The notes: generated from the letters alone by a model not told the origin. 64,000 bases of DNA from CAWFZT01 sp963820415 (GCA_963820415.1 CAWFZT010000010.1:1-64000); one strand, 5' to 3'; positions 36,029 through 45,378 are shown, numbered from the stretch's first letter. Translations and numbers: made by a program.

Positions 36029-37690
36029 TTAGTCAATCACCTGTGACTCCTGGCACTGGCGTGTGCTGTCGTGCACCTTCACCACCCACCCGGATTTATC
36101 ATGCAACGTCACCGGGTAGGCCGCCAGCAGAGTGCTGTACTGGGCGTACAGCGTGATGGCGTTGCTGCGCGCCCAATGATAAGCCGGCCACGGCATGCTG
36201 GCCTGCCGGGCCAGCATGGGGTAGTTCGACTCGGCTATCTTGGCCCGGCAGGCCAGCACCGCGCCAATATCGTCGTGCAAGGCGGGCGAAAGAGCTTTGG
36301 ATTGGAACTGCTCCACCAGGGCCGGCACCGCGTCATCCGACAGGCCCACCAGGTAGCTGGTATCCAGCTCGATCGCTTCCGTACTGGCTGGCGCAGAGGC
36401 CGCCCGCGCCACGTTCTCCCGCACGATAAAGCCGTCCACGTTAAGCAGGCTGATCGAGGCGGCAAAACCAACCAACACTAAAACCAGCGCCAGGGCAAAG
36501 GCGCGCAGCCGCCCAAACAGCTCTACCAGCACCGTCGCCAGCAGCAGGATGCCCACCCACACCATGAAGACGTGTGTGTACGTGCGCAGCCGGGTGAAGC
36601 TGTAAGCCGCCTCATAGAGCAGCAGGCGCTGGAAGGCCGACACCAGGATGGCGGCCACCAGCGCTACCAGGCCCAATCCCAGCCCGGAGAAAATACCCCG
36701 CTGCCGCCCTGCGGAGCGGCGCGTGATGGCGCTCAGTCCTAGAAAGAGCAGCAGGCTGATCACTGCCACCGCCACCAGCTCGCCAAAGCCGCGCCGGGCG
36801 TATTCGGCGTAGGTATAGCCGGCCAGGTTGATGTTGGTGGCCCCCCCAAAGAAGTAGCGGAACTGGATGGCAACGAACAAGACGAACAGCAAATCGACGC
36901 AGCCCAGCACTACCACCGCTTCCGTCCAACCCAGGAAAGGCTTCAGCCAGGTTTTTTCCACCCCGATCAGCTTCTCCTCCCGGCTGGGCCCGGCCGCGTG
37001 CAGGTACACGCCGGTCAGCAGGTAGGCCCCAATCAGGATGTAGATAGCGCGGAAGATGTACTCGCCCAGCTTCTCGATGCGAAAGATCTTCAAGAAATCG
37101 TCCAGGGCTTTGGAAAAAATCGGGTCGGCCGCCGCCAGCAGGGCGGCCAGCAGGGCGATCACCGGCAGAGCCAGCAGCAGGCCGCGCAGCACGGCGAAAA
37201 CCGCCTTGCGGTTGGAGGGTTTCAGGGCAGCCGGAGACCGCTCACCTTCTGCCGGCTCACCCGGGCTGGTGGAAGGCGGCGGGGCTTTCCTGAACAGCGT
37301 CCCGATCGGCCGCGCCAGGGCGCTGCCCGCCAGGCGCAGGCCGCCCATCACGTAATCGCTCAGGCTGTAGCGCAGCCACTGCCCGCCGCGCCAGGTGAGC
37401 GCCAGCACCACCATCGCCCCCAGCACGATCACGATGCTGACGGCGGTGGTGAACGGCTCCTGGCGAATGAAGGTTATCGCAGCGAAGTACAGCGCCGGCA
37501 GCAGCAGCCACAGGCTGGTTCTGGCGGGTTTGAAGCCCTCCCACCAGGTGACCAGCGCCCCGCCCGCCAGGCACAGCACAACGAAGATGAAGAACGAAAT
37601 GCCGGGCGGCTTTTGCCAGAAAAGCTGGTCGAAGCACCAGGCCACGAACAAAGACAGCAGAATCAAGCGGGTAGTGTGTTTGATTTCCAT
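36029..37690 (-). CDS. DUF4173 membrane protein
   Basis: A polytopic protein of about 553 residues with at least ten hydrophobic helices. The start at 37690 (MEIKHTTRLILLSLF) is chosen because upstream codons to 37768 lack membrane or domain character. The order and the motif YFFGGATNINLAGYTYAEYARRGFGEL are characteristic of the DUF4173/DUF4153 family. A ~140-residue soluble C-terminus follows (NVDGFIVRENVARAA onward). Function unknown. It converges with the YCF48-like gene, leaving 2 bp. Confidence 0.7.
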   Translation of the reverse strand: MEIKHTTRLILLSLFVAWCFDQLFWQKPPGISFFIFVVLCLAGGALVTWWEGFKPARTSLWLLLPALYFAAITFIRQEPFTTAVSIVIVLGAMVVLALTWRGGQWLRYSLSDYVMGGLRLAGSALARPIGTLFRKAPPPSTSPGEPAEGERSPAALKPSNRKAVFAVLRGLLLALPVIALLAALLAAADPIFSKALDDFLKIFRIEKLGEYIFRAIYILIGAYLLTGVYLHAAGPSREEKLIGVEKTWLKPFLGWTEAVVVLGCVDLLFVLFVAIQFRYFFGGATNINLAGYTYAEYARRGFGELVAVAVISLLLFLGLSAITRRSAGRQRGIFSGLGLGLVALVAAILVSAFQRLLLYEAAYSFTRLRTYTHVFMVWVGILLLATVLVELFGRLRAFALALVLVLVGFAASISLLNVDGFIVRENVARAASAPASTEAIELDTSYLVGLSDDAVPALVEQFQSKALSPALHDDIGAVLACRAKIAESNYPMLARQASMPWPAYHWARSNAITLYAQYSTLLAAYPVTLHDKSGWVVKVHDSTRQCQESQVID

Positions 37691-37902
37691 GGATTGGGTT
37701 CCTCTATGGATACAGGATACCTGATTCACGTCCCCAATTCCACTCCCTGGAAACCAATCCCCGCGCACCTGAGTGCTTGACCTGATCGAAAAAGAAGGAT
37801 AAGCTCCTGTAAATTGGCCTCGCTGCTCCCGCTCCTCTGTGCCTCCGCGGGGAACTTCTTCTCTTCATGGTGAAATTCCCCTCTTTGTGGTTAAATTGCC
37901 TT

Positions 37903-38643
37903 ATGCTCGATTGTCTCCTGGTCGAAGATAACCTCAAACTACGCCACGCCCTGCAGGCTGGCCTGGAAGCCACATGCGAAGTGCGCGCCAGCCGCGGCTG
38001 CGAAGCCGGCGAGCAGGCCCTGGCGCTGTGCCTGGATTCCCCGCCGCAGGTGATCCTGATGGACGTGCACCTGGCGGGCGCGCTGAACGGCATCCAGGCC
38101 GCCGTGGCCATCCGCCGTGAATTCCCACGCCTGCCGGTGGTGTTCTACTCCATCCAGGACGACGACGAGTACTACCGCGATTTCCGCCGCTCGGGCATCC
38201 TCAGCCACTATGCCTACGTGCGCAAGTCCAACTACCTGCTGCCGCACATGATCGTGCCGCTGCTCAAAGATGCCGCTGCCGGGCGCAGCTTCATCGACCC
38301 CGAGATCGAAGCGCGCGTCCAGGAAGTGCGCCACAAGGACGAGCAGTCGCCCATGGCGCTGCTCGAACCCAACGAGCAGGTAGTGGCGCGCCTGCTGGCC
38401 CAGGGCCTGACCAACGAGCAGATCGCCGCCCGCTTGGGTTTCCGCGACAAGCGCACTATCAGCCGCACCAACGGGCAGATCTACGCCGCCTGGGGCCTGG
38501 ACGTGAACGCTGCTGACGAGAAAGTCGCCCGCACGCGCGCCAGCATCATCGTGCAAAGCGGGCGCCTGCTACAATGGGACGCCTCCGGCTTGCCCCTAGT
38601 GCAAAACGAGCGCGGGGCCTGGGTGCCCTGGGAGGGCGTTTGA
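37903..38643 (+). CDS. Response regulator with helix-turn-helix output
   Basis: A 246-residue protein. The receiver domain starts at the chosen ATG (MLDCLLVEDN), with phospho-Asp54 in ILMDVHLAG. The output domain near 155-215 (LLEPNEQVVARLLAQGLTNE, QIAARLGFRDKRTISRTNG) is LuxR/NarL-like. Its TGA overlaps the TTG start of the downstream kinase. The pair forms a two-component system; its signal is unknown. Confidence 0.75.
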   Translation: MLDCLLVEDNLKLRHALQAGLEATCEVRASRGCEAGEQALALCLDSPPQVILMDVHLAGALNGIQAAVAIRREFPRLPVVFYSIQDDDEYYRDFRRSGILSHYAYVRKSNYLLPHMIVPLLKDAAAGRSFIDPEIEARVQEVRHKDEQSPMALLEPNEQVVARLLAQGLTNEQIAARLGFRDKRTISRTNGQIYAAWGLDVNAADEKVARTRASIIVQSGRLLQWDASGLPLVQNERGAWVPWEGV

Positions 38644-40862
38644 GCGGCAATTTTCTGCTGGATTGGGCTTCGCTGGCCTTCTCGCTCTTCAACACCATCC
38701 TGCTGGTCTGGCTCGGCCTGACCGTATTGCTCAACGCCGAACGGCGCACCTGGGGGGTGTGGCTGGCCGCCGAGGGCTTGCTGATGGGAGCGGCCTTTTT
38801 TATCAGCCACTCGGCCATCCTCGGGCAGAACCCTTACTCGCTCGTCTCAAGCGCCAGCGCCTGGCCCTCGCAGATCGAGGTGTGGTGGCACGCCGGCTGG
38901 GGGATGGTGATCGCCTCGCCCTTCGCCTGGTACGTGCTGATGCTGTGGTATACCGGCTTCTGGGACGGGCGCGAGAGCGCCCTCTACCGCCGCCAACTGC
39001 CCTGGTTCGTGCTGAGCGTGCTGCTGACCCTCTACATGCTCGGCCTGCTGATCTTCGCCAACCCGCTGCCGGATATCGTCCACGCCGTGCAGCTTGACCT
39101 GAGCAGTGTACCCTCGCTGTACGGTATCCCCCTGCTCATCCTGGCCTTCCCCGTCTACATCCTGTTGTGCATCTTCCTCTCCCTGGACGCCTTATTACGC
39201 CCGGTTCCCTCCGGACGCTTGATGGGCGACCTGGCCCGCCGGCGGGCGCGCCCCTGGCTGCTGGGCTCCACCCTGCTGCTGCTGGCGGTCAGCCTGCTGG
39301 TCGGCTGGGTGCTGTTCTGGTTGGTATCTTATGCCCAGGGGCACCCGCTGCAGTTGGATGCCTACATCCGGCTGGCTTACACTTTAGCCTGGTTCGATCT
39401 GGTGCTGGCGGCGCTTCTGTCGGTCACCATCCTCCTGTTGGGACAGGCGATCGTGTCTTACGAAGTCTTCACCGGCAAAGCCCTGCCGCGGCGCGGCTTC
39501 CTGCGCCAGTGGCGCAACATCGTCATCCTGGCCGCCGGAGCGAGCACCCTGGCTGCCTGGAGCCTGACCAGCCAGTTCCCCCCCATCTACACTCTGTTGT
39601 TGGCCCTGCTGCTGATGACCGTCTTCTACGCCCTGTCGAGCTGGCGCTCCTACCTGGAACGCGAGCAGAGCATCCACCGCCTGCGCCCATTTGCCGCCGG
39701 GCCGCGCCTCTACGAAACGCTGCTCGCCCCTGCCCGAGGGACGCCCCTGTCGGAGCGTCCCTCGGATACGCTCCGGCAAGGGCGACCCTCCGGCGCGTCC
39801 CTGCCGAATGCTGACCTATCCGCTCCATTTACCGCCCTGTGCGCCGATGTGCTGGGCGTCAAGCAGGCCCTGCTTGTGTCTTCTGGCCCGCTGGCGGCCC
39901 TGGCTGGCGCGCCATTGAGCTATCCGGCGCAGCGCAAAGAGCAGGACGACCCGGTTTTTCCGGGCGCCGTCGGCCTGCTGGCCGGCTTCACCTCGCCGCA
40001 CACCCTGGCCCAGCCGCTCGACCCGGCCCGCTACCAGGGCATGGCCTGGGCGGTGCCGCTGTGGAGTGAGCGCGGCCTGATCGGCCTGCTACTGCTGGGC
40101 GAAAAGAGCGACGGTGGCTTCTTCTCGCAGGAAGAGATCGAGATCGCCCGCGCCAGCGGCGAACGCCTGGTGGATATCCAGGCCAGCACCGAAATGGCGC
40201 GCCGCCTGATGGCCCTCCAGCGCCAGCGCCTGTCCGAAGCGCAGGTGCTTGACCGGCGCGGGCGCCGCATGCTGCACGACGAGGTGCTGCCGCGCCTGCA
40301 CACCGCCCTGCTGGCGCTCAGCAGCCGCCCACCTGAAAATCAGGCCGGCGGCGAGCGCGAAGCCATCGACCTGCTGGCGCAGGTGCACCACCAGATCTCC
40401 GACCTGCTACGCCAGATCCCGGCTGCCACCGCCCCCGAGGTGGCCCGCATGGGGCTGGCGGGCGCCCTGCAGCAGGTATTGGAAAACGAGCTGAAAGACG
40501 CCTTCGACGGCGTGAGCTGGCAGGTATCCCCCGCCGCCGAAGAGTGCCTGCCTGGCCTGCCGGCGCTTAGCGCCGAGGTGGTCTTCTACGCTGCTCGTGA
40601 GGCTATGCGCAACGCAGCCCTGCATGCCCGCCCGTCCTTCTCCACCGCCCCCCTGCACCTGCACGTCAGCCTCGACTGGCCGGCCGGCCTGCGCCTGTCC
40701 GTCGAAGACGACGGGGTTGGCCTGGGGTCGAGCCGCCCCTCGCCCGGCAGCGGCCAGGGCCTGGCCCTGCATTCCACTCTCATGGCGGTCATCGGCGGCT
40801 CGCTGGCCCTCGAAAGCGCCCCAGGGGAATATACGCGGGTCGTGTTGAGCCTGCCAGAGTAG
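38640..40862 (+). CDS. Membrane histidine kinase with TTG start
   Basis: The TTG at 38640 overlaps the regulator's stop (TTGA); no ATG gives a better start, though a frame-open extension to 38574 exists. The N-terminus has about seven to nine membrane helices. Next come a GAF-like region (about residues 400-530), a NarL-type dimerisation motif (RRMLHDEVLPRLHTAL, His near 545) and a HATPase domain (AAREAMRNAALHARP; LSVEDDGVGLGS). Between helices and GAF is an in-frame palindromic insert (39739-39800) coding for the low-complexity RGTPLSERPSDTLRQGRPSG. Confidence 0.78.
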   Translation: MSGNFLLDWASLAFSLFNTILLVWLGLTVLLNAERRTWGVWLAAEGLLMGAAFFISHSAILGQNPYSLVSSASAWPSQIEVWWHAGWGMVIASPFAWYVLMLWYTGFWDGRESALYRRQLPWFVLSVLLTLYMLGLLIFANPLPDIVHAVQLDLSSVPSLYGIPLLILAFPVYILLCIFLSLDALLRPVPSGRLMGDLARRRARPWLLGSTLLLLAVSLLVGWVLFWLVSYAQGHPLQLDAYIRLAYTLAWFDLVLAALLSVTILLLGQAIVSYEVFTGKALPRRGFLRQWRNIVILAAGASTLAAWSLTSQFPPIYTLLLALLLMTVFYALSSWRSYLEREQSIHRLRPFAAGPRLYETLLAPARGTPLSERPSDTLRQGRPSGASLPNADLSAPFTALCADVLGVKQALLVSSGPLAALAGAPLSYPAQRKEQDDPVFPGAVGLLAGFTSPHTLAQPLDPARYQGMAWAVPLWSERGLIGLLLLGEKSDGGFFSQEEIEIARASGERLVDIQASTEMARRLMALQRQRLSEAQVLDRRGRRMLHDEVLPRLHTALLALSSRPPENQAGGEREAIDLLAQVHHQISDLLRQIPAATAPEVARMGLAGALQQVLENELKDAFDGVSWQVSPAAEECLPGLPALSAEVVFYAAREAMRNAALHARPSFSTAPLHLHVSLDWPAGLRLSVEDDGVGLGSSRPSPGSGQGLALHSTLMAVIGGSLALESAPGEYTRVVLSLPE
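39739..39800. repeat. In-frame palindromic insert in kinase gene
   Basis: GAGGGACGC-10 nt-GCGTCCCTC is a perfect 9-bp inverted repeat, overlapping CGGAGCGT/ACGCTCCG. It encodes an Arg/Ser/Pro-rich linker unlike its neighbours and keeps the kinase frame open. Confidence 0.45.
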
Positions 40863-40962
40863 TTGTCAGTTTTCGGGCGTCAGTAAAGTCGAAAATGAGA
40901 GCTTGCCAGAAGTATAATAAACTCATCCGTTTCGTATCAAGTCGTCTTTTCCGGAGGTTCCC

Positions 40963-41452
40963 ATGCCCACCATCAACTCCCTGGTCAAAGATTTCCTGGC
41001 GCAAAAGCGCATCGCCGTGACCGGCGTCAGGCGTAACCGCGAAGACGCCGCCAACCTGGCCTACCGCAAGTTCAAGGCCGCCGGCTACCAGGTGTTTGCC
41101 GTCAACCCCAACACCGCCGCCTTCGACGGCGACCCGTGCTACCCCGACCTGCGCTCTGCGTGAGCCGGTGGACGCCGTGTTCATCGTCAATCGCCCCGAG
41201 ATCAGCCTGCAAATCGTGCACCAGTGCGTCGAGCTGGGTATCCGGCGCGTCTGGCTGCACTGCTCGCTGGGCACCAACCCCAAATTCGCCCCCTACCTCT
41301 CCAGCTCCTCGCCTGAGATCCTGCGCCTGTGCCAGGAGAACGGCATCGCCGTGATCCCCGGCGCCTGCCCAAACATGTTTTTCCAGGCCGACCCGGCTCA
41401 TGCCATGATGCGCGGTCTATTGAGGGTGGTGGGAGGATTAAATGTCCGATAA
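40963..41452 (+). pseudogene. CoA-binding domain protein, single frameshift
   Basis: The ATG at 40963 follows a CCGGAGG site. The first 66 codons (LVKDFLAQKRIAVTGVRRNR, GYQVFAVNPNTAAFDGDPCY) match the CoA-binding (YccU-like, Rossmann) family, then a stop appears at 41161. The expected remainder (REPVDAVFIVNRPEISLQIV, VWLHCSLGTNP, IPGACPNMFF) continues in another frame to 41452. One base indel near 41155 would give a ~163-residue protein. Its end overlaps the GH51 start by 11 bp, so the two are probably in one operon. Confidence 0.7.
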
Positions 41453-42971
41453 AACGGAGATTCCTATGACACTAACCGCCCGTATCACCCTGCACCCTTC
41501 CTTGCACATCGCCGATATCGACCGGCGCATCTACGGTTCTTTCATCGAACAGCTCGGCCGGGCCGTCTACGGCGGCATTTACGATCCCGGTCATCCCACC
41601 GCCGGCCCGGACGGTTTCCGCCAGGACGTGCTCGACCTGGTCAAGGCCATCGACGTGCCCGTGGTACGCTACCCGGGCGGCAATTTCGTCTCCGGCTACA
41701 ACTGGGAAGACGGCATTGGCCCGCGTGAAGCGCGCCCGCGCCGCCTGGACCTGGCCTGGCGCACCATCGAGACCAACCAGGTCGGCGTCAACGAGTTTGC
41801 CGCCTGGTGCCGCCAGGCCGATACCACCCCCATGCTGGCGGTCAACCTGGGCACCGCCGGCGTTGATTCGGCCCGCCGCCTGGTGGAATACTGCAACTTC
41901 CCCGGCGGCAGTTACTGGAGCGACCTGCGCAAATCCCACGGCGCGCCGGACCCGCACAACGTGCGCCTGTGGTGCCTGGGCAACGAGATGGACGGCCCCT
42001 GGCAAATCGGCGGCAAGACTGCCGAAGAGTACGGACGCCTGGCCTGCGAGACCGCCAAGGTGATGAAATGGGTCGACCCCACCATCGAGCTGGTCGCCTG
42101 CGGCAGCTCAGGCATCCGTATGCCCACCTTCGGCGCCTGGGAGCAGACCGTGCTCGAACACACCTACGAGCACGTCGATTACGTCTCGCTGCATACCTAC
42201 TACGGCAACCGCGACGGCCATACCCTCCACTTCCTGGCCCTTACCCTGGAAATGGACCAATTTATCCGCACTGTCGCCGGCATCTGCGACCTCGTCCAGG
42301 CCAAAAAACACAGCCAGAAACAGGTCAACCTGTCCTTCGACGAGTGGAACGTCTGGTTCCATTCCAACGCCGCCGACCAGCAGATCGCGCCCTGGAGCAT
42401 CGCCCCGCCGCAGCTCGAGGACCTGTACACCATGGAAGACGCCCTGGTGGTGGGCTGCATGCTGATCACCTTATTACGCCACGCCGACCGGGTCAAGGTG
42501 GCCTGCCTGGCGCAACTGGTCAACGTCATCGCCCCCATCATGACCGTCACCGGCGGTGGGAGCTGGCGCCAGACTATCTACTATCCCTACCTGCACGCCG
42601 CCCAGTTCGGGCGCGGCGCGGCGCTCAACCTGAATATCACCTCTCCGGTCTATGATGATACTATGTTCGGCCCGGTGCCCTACTTGGAAGCGGTCGCCAC
42701 CCACGACGCAGCCTCCGGGACGCTGGTCGTGTTTGCCGTCAACCGCAGCCTCGACCAGGCCCTGCAGTTGGAAGGCGACGCCCGCCACTTCGCCGGCTAC
42801 CATGTGGTAGAGCACATCACCCTGAATCACGCTGACCTCAAGGCGGTAAACACACTCGACAGCCAGCCGGTTACCCCACGCAGCGGCGGCGACGCCGCCC
42901 TGGCCCCCGACGGTCACCTGACCGCCAGCCTGCCCCCCGCCTCGTGGAACGTCATCAGGCTGGCGAAATAG
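41442..42971 (+). CDS. abfA: GH51 alpha-L-arabinofuranosidase
   Basis: Removes alpha-L-arabinofuranose side chains from arabinoxylan or arabinan oligomers. The protein shows GSFIEQLGRAVYGGIYDPGH, the catalytic Glu182 (acid/base) in CLGNEMDGP and Glu301 (nucleophile) in FDEWNVWFH, and the C-terminal beta-sandwich. Length (509 residues) and lack of a signal peptide fit intracellular GH51 enzymes. Two starts are possible: ATG 41442 with GGGAGG at good spacing (used here), or ATG 41466 with CGGAG. Confidence 0.9.
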   Translation: MSDKTEIPMTLTARITLHPSLHIADIDRRIYGSFIEQLGRAVYGGIYDPGHPTAGPDGFRQDVLDLVKAIDVPVVRYPGGNFVSGYNWEDGIGPREARPRRLDLAWRTIETNQVGVNEFAAWCRQADTTPMLAVNLGTAGVDSARRLVEYCNFPGGSYWSDLRKSHGAPDPHNVRLWCLGNEMDGPWQIGGKTAEEYGRLACETAKVMKWVDPTIELVACGSSGIRMPTFGAWEQTVLEHTYEHVDYVSLHTYYGNRDGHTLHFLALTLEMDQFIRTVAGICDLVQAKKHSQKQVNLSFDEWNVWFHSNAADQQIAPWSIAPPQLEDLYTMEDALVVGCMLITLLRHADRVKVACLAQLVNVIAPIMTVTGGGSWRQTIYYPYLHAAQFGRGAALNLNITSPVYDDTMFGPVPYLEAVATHDAASGTLVVFAVNRSLDQALQLEGDARHFAGYHVVEHITLNHADLKAVNTLDSQPVTPRSGGDAALAPDGHLTASLPPASWNVIRLAK

Positions 42972-42987
42972 GAATAACTGAGAAAAC

Positions 42988-43488
42988 ATGAATGATCGAA
43001 TCCTTGTCGCCTACGCCACTCGCGCCGGGTCGACCGCTGAAGTAGCCGAAGCTATCGGAAAGGCGCTCAGCGACAGCGGCGCGGCCGTCGATGTTTGCCC
43101 GGTAAAAGATATCCACGACCTCAGCCCCTACCGGGCGGCCGTGGTGGGCAGTCCCATCCGCATGGGACATTGGCTGCCGGAAGCCCTCACCTTCCTGAAG
43201 ACCCACCAGGCCGAGCTGAGCCGGGTGCCGGTGGCCTGCTTCGTCACCTGCGTCACTCTTGCCAACGATACCGTCGAGAACCGCCGCACCGTCGATACCT
43301 ACCTCGACCCGGTGCGAGCCATCCTGCGCCCGGTATCCATCGGCCTGTTCGCCGGAGCGATGGACGGCAGCAAACTATCCTTCCTCGACCGCCTGATGAT
43401 GAAAGCCACCAAGACCCCCGAGGGCGACTTCCGCAAGTGGGACGAAATCCACCTGTGGGGGGAGAGCCTTCAGGCAGTTTTGAACTGA
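42988..43488 (+). CDS. Flavodoxin-like domain protein
   Basis: A 166-residue protein starting ILVAYATRAGSTAEVAEAIG, the FMN phosphate loop of flavodoxins. AAVVGSPIRMGHWLPEALTF and FAGAMDGSKLSFLDRLMM resemble the HemG-like protoporphyrinogen oxidase/flavodoxin_5 group. It may reduce a menaquinone- or haem-linked substrate. It lies 16 bp after the GH51 gene and could be cotranscribed, though a functional link is not obvious. Confidence 0.72.
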   Translation: MNDRILVAYATRAGSTAEVAEAIGKALSDSGAAVDVCPVKDIHDLSPYRAAVVGSPIRMGHWLPEALTFLKTHQAELSRVPVACFVTCVTLANDTVENRRTVDTYLDPVRAILRPVSIGLFAGAMDGSKLSFLDRLMMKATKTPEGDFRKWDEIHLWGESLQAVLN

Positions 43489-43585
43489 GAAAACCCTGAT
43501 ACGCTGAACGGGTACGCGAAACGCGCCAACGCCAGCCTTGGCGAGTGCGCCTGTCAGATCCACGTAAGGGTCACGCGGCCATAGG

Positions 43586-45061
43586 TCACGACCACTTTTC
43601 GAGGTCCCAGTCCACCTGTTCCAGGTCGAGCAGCCGCAGGCCAGCTATCTGCCAGTTCTTTCCTGTTGGCGGCCGTTGCTCGATCTGCGCCTGGTAGTTC
43701 AGGGCTTCTTCTTTCCAACCACTGCGTGAAAAGCCAAGGTAATAGATGCGCCAGTTGGCGTGCTCAGGAACAATCCGGCCTGTCTTTTCTTCGATCAGTT
43801 CTTCCAGCACCCTGCGTCCTCCTGGAGATAGCGTCCACTTGCATTCTCCTAGGATCAGGGTCTTTTGCATGGTGTTAATGCCTGCCACGTCTATTTGCGT
43901 GGATGCATTCCAGGCGCTGCCAACTTCGTCAGGAAGAAACGGCAGCTCGCCTTTCCCGCTGGCGCGGAAAACCCACTCCCGGCACAGTTCTTCCCAGGTA
44001 TGCGTACCGATGAAATCAATCATGTGCCGGTTGATCTCCTCCAGGGCCTGATCCTGCACGCCCAGGGCTAATTGCGCCTGGCGGTTGGCCAGGAAACGAA
44101 AATAGAAGCGTAGGTAGGGGTCTGAAATTTGGTAACGACCGGCGCGCCCGCCCGGAGCTGCGGTCATCGAAGTACGCCGCTCTACAAAGCCAGCTTCATT
44201 CAGCACACTCAGGTATTTGGGTGCCTGGACGTTAGGCAGCCCGGTGTAGCTGGCGATCTCCTTGGGCGTACGGGATCCGTTGGCCAGTGCAGTCAGCACA
44301 GCCAGGTAAGTGTGCGGCGCGGAGATGAAATCTTGGAGGAGCAGGCGCGGCTCTGCCTGCATCAGATTGTTGGCGGTCAGTAGCTGCTGTTTGATGTTTT
44401 GAGAGACGGATTTGCGCCTATCCACCCGCTCCCAATAGGCCGGGATACCCCCGAACATGGCATATAAGGCGACCCGATCGACAGCTGAGTAGTTCGGAAA
44501 ATAGGCGCGGATCAGCCCAAAAGGCAGCGGTTGGAGATACAGTTGCGCCGTAGCCCGCCCGTACAACGGCGCCTGATAGGCGAGAAACTCGCGCTTCATC
44601 ATGCCCAGGTTAGAGTCTGAGATAACCAACAGCAGGTTGCAGTCCCTTAAAACCTGGTCCCAGAAGTTCTGTAAATGGCTGGCAATCCCCGGCGTGGTTT
44701 CAAGCAGGAAAGTAAATTCATCGATAAACAACGCCAGGCGCTCCTCTGCCGCCAGGCGAGCTATTTCCTGCCAGGCCTGTTCCCAGGAAGCATAGGTGAA
44801 CAATTTAGGGGCTGGCGAACGCGGATTGGCAAAGTTAATGACGGCTTGCGAAAAAGAGCGCAACTGAGCCAGGGCAGAATCGGACGTCGCTACCCAGTAT
44901 AGGGTGCGGCGTCTGGATTGATGCATCCAATGCACCAGCAAGGCTGTCTTGCCCACTCTGCGCCGCCCGTAAAGGATCAGGAACTGCGCCCCACCGGCGT
45001 CCCACAGGCGGTGCAGGGTCGCCAGCTCATTTTTTCTTCCCACAAAAAGTAAAGCCATCAT
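43586..45061 (-). CDS. ATPase_2/DUF234 family AAA protein
   Basis: A 491-residue STAND-like ATPase: sensor-like start FVGRKNELATLHRLW, Walker A GRRRVGKTALLVHW near residue 32, Walker B LALFIDEFTFLL near 113, and a winged-helix region (GSRTPKEIASYTGLPNVQ, then LSVLNEAGFVERR). The C-terminal DUF234 domain has IDVAGINT and ILGECKW, an Asp...Glu-x-Lys arrangement of the PD-(D/E)xK nuclease fold. Members are common in archaea and Chloroflexota, with unknown cellular role. Confidence 0.75.
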   Translation of the reverse strand: MMALLFVGRKNELATLHRLWDAGGAQFLILYGRRRVGKTALLVHWMHQSRRRTLYWVATSDSALAQLRSFSQAVINFANPRSPAPKLFTYASWEQAWQEIARLAAEERLALFIDEFTFLLETTPGIASHLQNFWDQVLRDCNLLLVISDSNLGMMKREFLAYQAPLYGRATAQLYLQPLPFGLIRAYFPNYSAVDRVALYAMFGGIPAYWERVDRRKSVSQNIKQQLLTANNLMQAEPRLLLQDFISAPHTYLAVLTALANGSRTPKEIASYTGLPNVQAPKYLSVLNEAGFVERRTSMTAAPGGRAGRYQISDPYLRFYFRFLANRQAQLALGVQDQALEEINRHMIDFIGTHTWEELCREWVFRASGKGELPFLPDEVGSAWNASTQIDVAGINTMQKTLILGECKWTLSPGGRRVLEELIEEKTGRIVPEHANWRIYYLGFSRSGWKEEALNYQAQIEQRPPTGKNWQIAGLRLLDLEQVDWDLEKWS

Positions 45062-45147
45062 TTCTTCCTTATGATTATACCTGGAAGTATTATACTATAA
45101 ATAATAATCATATACAAACGTACGCCTCGAAGGGTTTCTTAGGGTGA

Positions 45148-45257
45148 GTCATTCTGAGCGGAGCGAAGAAACTCTCCACCGACGTTGCGATTCTCACCCC
45201 TGCGGGCGCGCCAAGTGCGTTACCCCCTCCGCAAAGCCTCCTGGGGTTCAGAATGAC
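45148..45257. mobile_element. MITE-like repeat element, copy A
   Basis: A 110 bp element with perfect 10-bp terminal inverted repeats GTCATTCTGA/TCAGAATGAC. Inside are GAGCGAAGAAACTCT and a double-hairpin REP-like motif (CACCCctgcGGGCG then GCGCcaagtGCG). No coding capacity. Copy B follows 12 bp later. Confidence 0.55.
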
Positions 45258-45269
45258 AGCCCACTTTAT

Positions 45270-45378
45270 GTCATCCTGAGCACAGCGAAGGATCTTCCTT
45301 GCTGGTGATGAGATTCTCACCCTGTGGGAGCGCTAAGAGCGTCACCTCCTCCGAAAAGCCTGCGGGGAATAGAATGAC
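45270..45378. mobile_element. MITE-like repeat element, copy B
   Basis: A 109 bp element with ends GTCATCCTGA and AGAATGAC, an internal CAGCGAAGGATCT and CACCC-tgt-GGGAG plus CGCT-aag-AGCG hairpins. It is the same design and orientation as copy A with substitutions that keep the internal stems. The remaining ~150 bp to the next gene hold no gene. Confidence 0.55.

Noticed and set aside
43375..43563. Small minus-strand gene after the flavodoxin gene
   Set aside because: No ribosome site or family likeness, and it overlaps the flavodoxin-like gene.
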